From contig OZ026516.1 of the NCBI GenBank assembly GCA_964019695.1, forward strand, positions 101,556,368-101,620,367: a DNA stretch of 64,000 bases. The letters are read 5' to 3'. Both the position numbers and the translations under genes were made by a program. Under the pieces are notes generated by a model. That model did no database searches. It had not been told where the DNA came from and saw only the letters and a program-made list of their open reading frames with translations. Below are positions 57,485-64,000 of this stretch, piece by piece (the first letter of the stretch is position 1; every line of letters starts with the position of its first letter). Origin of the DNA: Loripinus fragilis. Taxonomy: Eukaryota > Mollusca > Bivalvia > Lucinida > Lucinidae.

Positions 57485-58545
57485 TATTATTAGGTGGCAG
57501 CTGAACTGCCATCCTTATTGTAATAAACTTGCCACTATTACCATACTAAAACAATATGAGTTAATACATTTTCTGGCGATAAATCCTTAAAGTCCCTACC
57601 TGTTATTAGGTGGCAGCTGAATTGCCATCCCTTTTGGTATAAACTTACACTTATTTTCATACTAAAACAATACGAGGTAAACATTTTCAGGCAGTAAATC
57701 CTTAACATCTCTACCTGTTATTAGGGTTGAAGCTGACCTGCCATCCCTTTTGGTATAAACTTACACTTATTAGTGATAAATCCTTACCATTTCTACCTGT
57801 TATTGTTGTTGCTGTAATCTAGATTGTGACAATCAGATAAAACATAGCTTTTAAAGCGATTGTAATGTTACACAAGGATCAGTTGCAGTTCTGCTGTCAC
57901 CAAATTCTGAAATTTATGCTATTTAAGTGTACGTTTATACCATAAGGGGTGGCAATTCAGCTGCCACCTAACTTCGGGTATAAATGTTCAGCACTTATCA
58001 TTGGAAAATGTTTACCGCATATTGTTTATTGCACAAAAATAAGTGTAAGTTTATACTATAAGGGGTGGCAGTTCAGCTGCCACCATATTTCATGTTGAAA
58101 TGATAAGGGCTTGTCATTGAAAACTGTTTCACCGCAGATTGTATATTGCACAAAAATATATGTAAGTTTCTACCATAAGGGGCGGCAGTTCAGTTGCCAC
58201 CTAATTACTGGTAGTAATATTAAGGACTTATCACTGGAAAATGTTTTACCGCAGATTGTTTATTGCACAAAATAAGTGTAAGTTTATACCATAAGGAGTG
58301 GCAGTTCAGCTGCCACCTAACTACAGGTAAAAATGTTTAGGGCTTATCACTGGAAAATATTTTACCGCAGATTGTTTATTGCACAAAAATAAGTGTAAGT
58401 TTATACCATAAGGGGCGGCAGCTCAGTTGCCACCTTTTTTAAGGACTTATCACTGGAAAATGTTTAACTGTAGATTGTTTATTGCACAAAAATAAGTGTA
58501 AGTTCATATTATAAGGGGTGGCAGTTCTGCTGCCACCTTAGTTGG
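57485..58545. repeat. GGTGGCAG palindromic minisatellite, switches strand
   Basis: Unit about 115-120 bp with AAGTGTAAGTTTATACCATA, AGGGGTGGCAGTTCAGCTGC, CACCTAA, then a TTATCACTGGAAAATGTTTA spacer. From 57485 to about 57810 units run on the minus strand, and from about 57930 to 58545 five or six run on the plus strand. GGTGGCAG-TTCAG-CTGCCACC is a hairpin in each unit. Confidence 0.9.
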
Positions 58546-58649
58546 TTGAAAGCTTACACATTCGTTTTACAAAAAACACACATAAATTAAGATTACTGTT
58601 ATGCCTTTCGCATAATTTAACTTTTTTTTTCAAATGAACCATTATTAAT

Positions 58650-58860
58650 CCACTTATCTTCTGCTTCCCTAGTCTGTTGATGTTCGTAAGTAGCTTGTAT
58701 TGCAAACAATATGGACCCAAATCAGACTGCTCCCACGTAACATTGTCTTCCATGAAAAGAAATCTCCTTGAAAAATCTAGTCTGGAGTGCATTTGAATAT
58801 TCGCAGCAGACTAGAAATGCAGGCATTTTAAGAAAAAAAGTTATTGCTGGCTAAACATTT
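58650..58860. mobile_element. Diverged family A relative
   Basis: TCTTCTGCTTCCCTAGTCTG, GCAAACAATATGGACCCAAA, TCAGACTGCTCCCACG, ATTCGCAGCAGAC. The frame at 58538-58792 is read-through. The following 58860-59870 shows no recognisable gene. Confidence 0.5.
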
Positions 58861-59877
58861 AATTAAGCTCTCTGGGATGCTGGTGTAGATTTGTAAAAAT
58901 GCTTGTCACAATGCAGGATGCAGATTGTTATTTTAACAACTGAGAGTATTGCTATCAAATTGATGTTGACAGATTTTTTGACACTAAAACAAACACTGGT
59001 TTTGAAGCTCCTCCCCACATTTTAAACTCTGGTCGTGTGTCTCCTGGGTAAATACAAGATTTAATAACGTCTGATGTTCATTTTTCACGCTTTTGTAACT
59101 TCAATTCACAAGCTTTTATTTGTGAATAAAACTCTAGAAATACAAATGTGCTGTCATCAACAAAATGCAATCAACAAAATCACTTCAACAATAGTCGCAG
59201 ACCTACATATGAATACAATGCTAGAAATGTGACAGTCGAGACTTTGCGTACCCTCATTGCAGGGTACTCTTGACAGTTACTCTCTTCGCAATTTAGAGTA
59301 ACCCGACAAATTACAATGTCCGAGCGTTGTGCAACTAGCGTTGTTGCTGTGTGTTGTTTTATCCGCCGATGACTTTACGGCGCACCCAAGCCATTAGACA
59401 GGAAGAGTAGTTTCACTAAACGCCCCAGGGACACTGTGCCTGGTTTAAATAAAATAAGATAAAGTTAACTATTGATATGCTAACTCAGACGATCTAGTCT
59501 TCGAATGAAAAAGCATAGATCTCTTGCGGCCCCGTCTGTGAGTCTGTAAACTTCAAATACGAGATAACCAGCGTCCTAAAGAACATAGGACACCGTAAAG
59601 CAGTGAATACCCAGGACGTGACATCTCTTTAGGGTCTGTACTTTTTGCTATCTTGAAAGCCATATGTTGAAGCTTAAATAAACAGCTGTTCCTAATGATG
59701 ACCATTCCAGCTGTGGAAGGATTGTGACTTTCAGGAAAAATGTTTCCGATACTTATGTTGCAATACATTACTCTGTAGATGCTCTGCCGTCCTCTGATTT
59801 CTTTCACAAATTAATGGTTTAAAAAAATCTTTAAGAAATACCATCAGAGTAATAAACAGGTTGGATCCAGATCAGGT

Positions 59878-60142
59878 CCGGACCCCCCCTGAAAAATCAC
59901 AAAAATATAGGGTTTCTTTGCAATACTAGTCCGGATCCCCTGAAAAATCACGTAGCTACCAAGCCAGCATTCAAAGTTGGGTCATCATCGGCCCGCCAGT
60001 GAAACGCCATTACAATGGCGTTTCACTGGCTTGCCGATGATGGCCCATTTATAGCGGTATTTGGATCCTCTTTTCCCTTATCAACTAAAAAAAGGTATCA
60101 AATTTGGACCCTCTCTGGACAAAACTTTCTGGATCAGCGCGT
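59878..60142. mobile_element. GGATCC-palindrome MITE (copy 4)
   Basis: CCGGACCCCCCCTGAAAAAT, GCTACCAAGCCAGCATTCAA, palindrome 59980-60046 (GCCCGCCAGTGAAACGCCAT with complement), CTCTGGACAAAACTTTCTGG, ATCAGCGCG. Its left neighbour (GGTTGGATCCAGATCAGG) is a family B fragment, so the join is chimeric. Confidence 0.8.
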
Positions 60143-60176
60143 GCCAGTGTTCCGATCTGGGTCCAATGCATTTGTT

Positions 60177-60184
60177 TATTATTA

Positions 60185-60259
<75 letters not shown>
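60177..60259. repeat. (ATT)n microsatellite
   Basis: About 26 ATT units with one ATC interruption. The poly-Leu, poly-Ile and poly-Tyr frames through it are artefacts. The flank to 60845 has no gene. Confidence 0.97.
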
Positions 60260-60261
<2 letters not shown>

Positions 60262-60845
60262 AATGTTTGCAAAGATATATTGCCAGCATATGACACAAGC
60301 AAGGAAAGAGGTACATGTACAATATTTGCAAATGGAACTAAGCTTTTAGAGAAAACATGGTATTTTTCTCAGTTCTTTTCTCTAATTATTTTATCATCTA
60401 ATCAATATAAAGTTTATTGCAAATCGAATATAACAGTTTGATTTATTACGTTGTATATATTTCATTAGTTTTTCTATGTGGCTTTTCTCAGTCAAATGTC
60501 AAAGACAGGTGGCTGTCCCCAGTGGTCAAAGAAGTAATCTGCCACATAATAGAAGGTCATAATAGGTCATAAAACACTAATAAAAACAGATATATATCAT
60601 AAAAAGAAAACATTGCTGACATATGAGATAATTACAATGGTAATGAACTGTCAACCAAACTTTGTACAACTTGATAAACACATCTGGATGTCCTAACCAT
60701 GCTAACTGTCAGCGGCCGATCCGGAGAGAGTTCAGGATTCTGAAGCTCCTGACACCGGTAGAAAGAAACAAAACAAAATGAAATCGGTTAACCTCTCTGT
60801 ATGATGGTAGAATCGGGGGGTTGAATTTTTCAAAACACAAATCTC

Positions 60846-61166
60846 ATGCGCGGATCCAGAGGAAGGGGGGCAGGGGGTCCAGATCCCCAACCCCCGAAAA
60901 ATCACAAATATAAAGGGCTTCTTTACAATAATGGACCGGATCGCCTGAAATTCTCAAAATTCTCAAAGCTACCAAGCCAGCATTCAATGTTGGGCCATCA
61001 TCGGCATGCAAGCGAAACGCCATTTAAATGGCGTTTCGCTGGCGTGTCGATTATGGCCCGCTTTTAGTGTTATTTTGGATCCTCTCTCCCCTAAACAAAA
61101 ACACAAAAAACGTTGTCAGAGTTGTAATGTTGGACCCCCTCTGACAAAACTTTCTTGATCCGCGCA
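60846..61166. mobile_element. GGATCC-palindrome MITE (copy 5), most complete
   Basis: TGCGCGGATCCAGAGG, GGGGGGCAGGGGGTCCAGAT, CCCCGAAAAATCACAAATAT, palindrome 60991-61060 (AAGCGAAACGCCATTTAAAT with complement), GTTGTCAGAGTTG, CCCCCTCTGACAAAACTTTC, TTGATCCGCGCA. Ends are inverted. Confidence 0.85.
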
Positions 61167-61169
61167 TTA

Positions 61170-61245
61170 CCATCAGAATGCCAAACATTTTGGATCAAGA
61201 TCAAGTCTTACGTTTTGTATGAGATTGATATTGAAGAAAATGACA
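61170..61245. mobile_element. Family B fragment
   Basis: ATTACCATCAGAATGCCAAA, CATTTTGGATCAAGATCAAG. It abuts the GGATCC-palindrome element at 60846-61166. Confidence 0.45.
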
Positions 61246-61650
61246 AGCCACTTCCCACGCACACCGCCCCTTTAAAAACGTGTCGTATTTAGGGGCAATA
61301 GTTTGTAATTAGGAATGTTCCCATTTTCTCCAAATGACTATTCCAACAAAAATCTAATGATTAGCTTCAAGTCATTTAACCTTTTGACGTGGTAAAGCTG
61401 TGGTATGCTGGCGACTACTTGTTATTGGGTTTGTTGTTGTTGTTTTTTTTAGAAAAAAGATGTTTTCCTACATCACTTAGTTTACTTCCTTAGTATAAAT
61501 GTCGACTCCGAAACCACAAGCAATAAATAGACACGAAATTATTCAGCATCTTTTATCCTATGTCTCCATAGGTACTTAAGCAGGCTGGAAATAATTTTGA
61601 TGTTTGGTTTGATGCTGATTAAAAAAGTCCAACACAGTATCTCACATTCA

Positions 61651-61730
61651 TTATCTAAACCTGTGTATTAAATGCTCCTTCCCTCACAGTGACTGTGAGG
61701 GAAGGAGCATTAATACACAGGTTTAGATAA
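61651..61730. repeat. 80-bp near-perfect palindrome
   Basis: TTATCTAAACCTGTGTATTA, AATGCTCCTTCCCTCACAGT and then their complement. The only flaws are around the centre and one A. It directly abuts a family Q element. Confidence 0.85.
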
Positions 61731-61870
61731 ACACTCTTTTACCCATCATTTTAACATATGTTTTGGAAGCTCAAAAGAACCGTCTTATTTCAACGTTTCT
61801 TTTGGGTACCCACAACATATGTAAGTTGTTTTGGTTGAGAAAAAAATAAAATTATTTTTGTTACCCACTC
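61731..61870. mobile_element. Family Q hairpin element
   Basis: CCCATCATTTTAACATATGT, TTTGGAAGCTCAAAAGAACC, GTTTCTTTTGGGTACCCACA and TTACCCACTCGTAAC. Confidence 0.65.
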
Positions 61871-61961
61871 GTAACTTAAGACCTGTAATAATAGAATGTG
61901 ACGACGCAATTGATGGGATAGGGGCAACATGGAAACCCCTAAACGGGTACTTTAGCAAAAG

Positions 61962-62025
61962 TGAAGACTACGATGAAATGCAGCATGATGCTGCATTTTA
62001 TTAGGGTCTGCACTGTTTTTGCTCA
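61962..62025. mobile_element. AATGCAGCAT hairpin, sister of 24962-25070
   Basis: GTGAAGACTACGATGAAATG, CAGCATGATGCTGCATTTTA and TTAGGGTCTGCACTG. Confidence 0.65.
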
Positions 62026-62222
62026 GATAAAAACAACCTTCAGGGACAAACATACATCATAATTTAGAGAATTCTACCTGTGGTCCCTTACATTGCAGAA
62101 TGGGCAGATCTATATATATTGTATCGATGTGTATGTGGGAAAATCCATCGGAATACACAGGGTTAAAGTATCAAAATCTCCACAGCGGGTTCAAATGTTT
62201 CTGCAGTATATGAATATACAAT

Positions 62223-62431
62223 GCATGCGCGAGTCCAGAACGGTTTGTCAGAAGGGGTCCAACTCTGATTTTTTTAGTTGACGAGGAGCTAGAGAATCAA
62301 ATACCACTAAAAGCGGGCCATCATCGTCCCGCCAGCGAAACTCCATTTTAAGGGATCCGTACCAGTATTGCTAAGAAACCCTATATTTTTGTGATTTTTC
62401 AGGGGGGAGGCTCCTCTGAATCAGCCCATGC
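62223..62431. mobile_element. GGATCC-palindrome MITE (copy 6), half palindrome
   Basis: ATGCGCGAGTCCAGAACGG, AGAAGGGGTCCAACTCTG, GCGGGCCATCATCGTCCCGC and CAGCGAAACTCCATTTTAAG. The second half of the palindrome is deleted. Ends CTCCTCTGAATCAGCCCATG. Confidence 0.7.
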
Positions 62432-62914
62432 AATGTGCCTGTTTGCGGGTTCGAGTCAAGAAGTGGTCAGTATTGTACTGTACAACCACATGCATATCAT
62501 AGTACTTAAGCTATCTGTTGTTTTAACAGAAGATTTATATGTCTAAGAGATTAGCTAAGTCCTATCTGATAAGCTAACTGCATTACCTTAAACCGACATG
62601 AAAATACGATTAACCTTAGGCTTGAGCTTGCGAAATCTAGCCTACGACATTTCGTCCCATATCACATTTTAAGCCTGGAGACATTTTCTAGTCATTGAAA
62701 AAAAATTGTTTTAGATTTTGATTAGATCGGATTTGATAAACTGAAGTGCCACGTAGATTTGGTAAGTAAAGTTGAGATTAGTAGAATGCTGACAAACCAG
62801 ACCATGATCAGCTAGCTCACGTTGTTTACTGTATCACATGACGTCCTCAAGCACAGCAAAATCCCCAACACAGTGGCTTTCTCTGAAAGTCTCTGAACCG
62901 GAAGTATAACGCTG

Positions 62915-62958
62915 TGGGGAGTTTGCAAGCGCAGACTCTGGGGTTCAGCAAACTCCCC
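62915..62958. repeat. GGGGAGTTTGC hairpin
   Basis: GGGGAGTTTGC and GCAAACTCCCC are separated by 21 bases. Surrounding 62440-63300 has no recognisable gene. Confidence 0.6.
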
Positions 62959-63310
62959 AAGAGCGGTATCATGCTCCTCGAATAAACAAATGCTGTTTCG
63001 ATGGCGGACTGATGGTAGCCCGACACTGTATTCTGGCTGGGACGTACCCAGGACTAGGTTTTATTAAGTTGATGTCGTAAACCTTTTGACGAAACTCCCC
63101 AGTACACACAGTACTCAGATCCTGTTTACCAGTGTTTGCGCCAATCGGATAATTTCCCTAAATCTGATTTTATCCTAAATGCTAATTAACAAGGCAAACA
63201 AACTCAAGAAAGTCAACATTATATCCCGGTAATGGCTCTATAAGAAAAACCTTCACAGAGGTAACAATTGCTCAACTTATTTTAAAAATCAGCAGACAAC
63301 AAAACTTAAA

Positions 63311-63577
63311 ATGGCTGTTGTTGTTTTCCTTCTTTTAAATACTATACAATACAATAGCTCTGTCTCCCATACCAATCGTCCAATGATGGTTTGCTTGGGA
63401 TGCAAAGCTTTATTTGTGACGGTCGAAACCCAAATTGGTTTACCCGTATACTGTTTGAATAAATGCCAACAGCGTGTTAATAGTCAATACACTGTTAACG
63501 ACGAAACTCTGGCGACAGATAGGCGTTTTAAAACTTTTTTTCTAATGTCCAAGAAAATGCTACAACAGCAAAAGTAA
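63311..63577 (+). CDS. Doubtful 88-codon ORF with hydrophobic start
   Basis: ATG in AAAATGGCTG, a fair eukaryotic start context. The first 20 residues (MAVVVFLLLNTIQYN) could act as a signal peptide, followed by three or four cysteines (MVCLGCKALF, YCLNKC) and a basic end. No family is recognised. It would lie antisense in the BMP3 upstream intron. A chance frame is more likely than a secreted peptide gene. Confidence 0.15.
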   Translation: MAVVVFLLLNTIQYNSSVSHTNRPMMVCLGCKALFVTVETQIGLPVYCLNKCQQRVNSQYTVNDETLATDRRFKTFFLMSKKMLQQQK

Positions 63578-63637
63578 CGAAGTATTCATCTGAGAGAGAC
63601 AGAGAACAGTAGTGGCGAATTACTCAGGCGAATTAGT

Positions 63638-63640
<3 letters not shown>

Positions 63641-63693
<53 letters not shown>
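63641..63693. repeat. (GA)n microsatellite
   Basis: About 26 GA units. The remaining sequence to 64000 shows nothing recognisable. Confidence 0.97.
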
Positions 63694-63695
<2 letters not shown>

Positions 63696-64000
63696 CATAT
63701 TAACATGCATGTATCGCATTAAATCTGGTTTAAACCTAAAGTCCACTATAAAAAAAGAAAGTGCATATGATACAGTACTGTTGGTTAAACTCTAACCAAT
63801 TAAATGTTGCAAATAAACTGTTCATCGATTTTCATTAGTTGAGTTTATATATTGCATGAAAATGTTTTGTTTGGGTTTTCAACTTATATTCAGTTGTGAG
63901 CAGTCTCCGGTAACAGTTTTACAACAAAAAGTCAGTTATGAAGGCTTATTTCAGACATTCTAGATAAGTATCATTACATATTTGATAACTCAGACACCGA

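Larger units (their letters stand above)
51434..64000 (-). other. BMP3 upstream intron (runs off the window)
   Basis: Phase-1 intron upstream of the middle exon; its acceptor is at 51434-51436. BMP3 first exons encode the signal peptide and about 100 residues of propeptide. No minus-strand frame between 51.5 kb and the end fits this, so the first exon and promoter are inferred to lie beyond 64000. Repeats inside are listed separately. Confidence 0.6.

Noticed and set aside
60015..60441. Overlapping frames with poly-Ile, poly-Leu and poly-Tyr
   Set aside because: All arise from the (ATT)n tract and the adjoining palindromic MITE.

Overview
This is animal genomic DNA, most probably from a bivalve mollusc. 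It is AT-rich, has no bacterial-style gene packing, and is dominated by minisatellites and short palindromic non-autonomous DNA transposons. The bivalve assignment is an inference from overall repeat style; the sequence itself only proves a metazoan with a BMP3-type TGF-beta ligand. A heterodont such as Dreissena or Mya would fit, but the species cannot be fixed by reading.

One real protein-coding gene is supported: a BMP3/GDF10-type ligand on the minus strand. Its large middle exon (50445-51433) carries the propeptide, basic cleavage sites and first three knot cysteines. Its last exon (39619-39810) carries the remaining four cysteines and the stop. Both have clean splice sites and join in phase 0 across a 10.6 kb intron. 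The signal-peptide exon should lie beyond position 64000, because no suitable minus-strand ORF exists upstream within the window. Everything from 39.6 kb to the end is therefore gene body or intron.

Layout: 1-955, 58-bp satellite; 960-3400, diverged duplications, a GGATCC-palindrome element, a SINE and TTAA-flanked MITEs; 3490-12702, a 9-kb 22/44-bp minisatellite full of CAGCTG, interrupted by a 1.6-kb hAT-like element with a perfect 8-bp target duplication; 12.7-20.2 kb, several MITE families plus an RFX-like motif cluster; 20.2-27.3 kb, diverged tandem repeats, a trinucleotide tract, a relict PIF/Harbinger element and a tRNA-Cys-like SINE; 28.0-31.76 kb, a 41-bp minisatellite rich in TTTCAG; 32.7-38.8 kb, a CRE-rich element and hairpin MITEs; 39.6-51.4 kb, BMP3 exons with an intron that holds a perfect 1339-bp tandem duplication and a 400-bp palindrome; 51.5-64 kb, BMP3 upstream intron with MITEs, a SINE, a strand-switching GGTGGCAG array split by a TA-flanked transposon, and (ATT)n and (GA)n tracts.

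No autonomous transposon, rRNA, CRISPR or functional tRNA gene was found. The strongest novel material is the set of palindromic mobile families. Several show target duplications, nested insertions or empty sites readable in this one window, which allows assignment to piggyBac-like (TTAA), hAT-like (8 bp), Harbinger-like (TTA) and Tc1/mariner-like (TA) groups.
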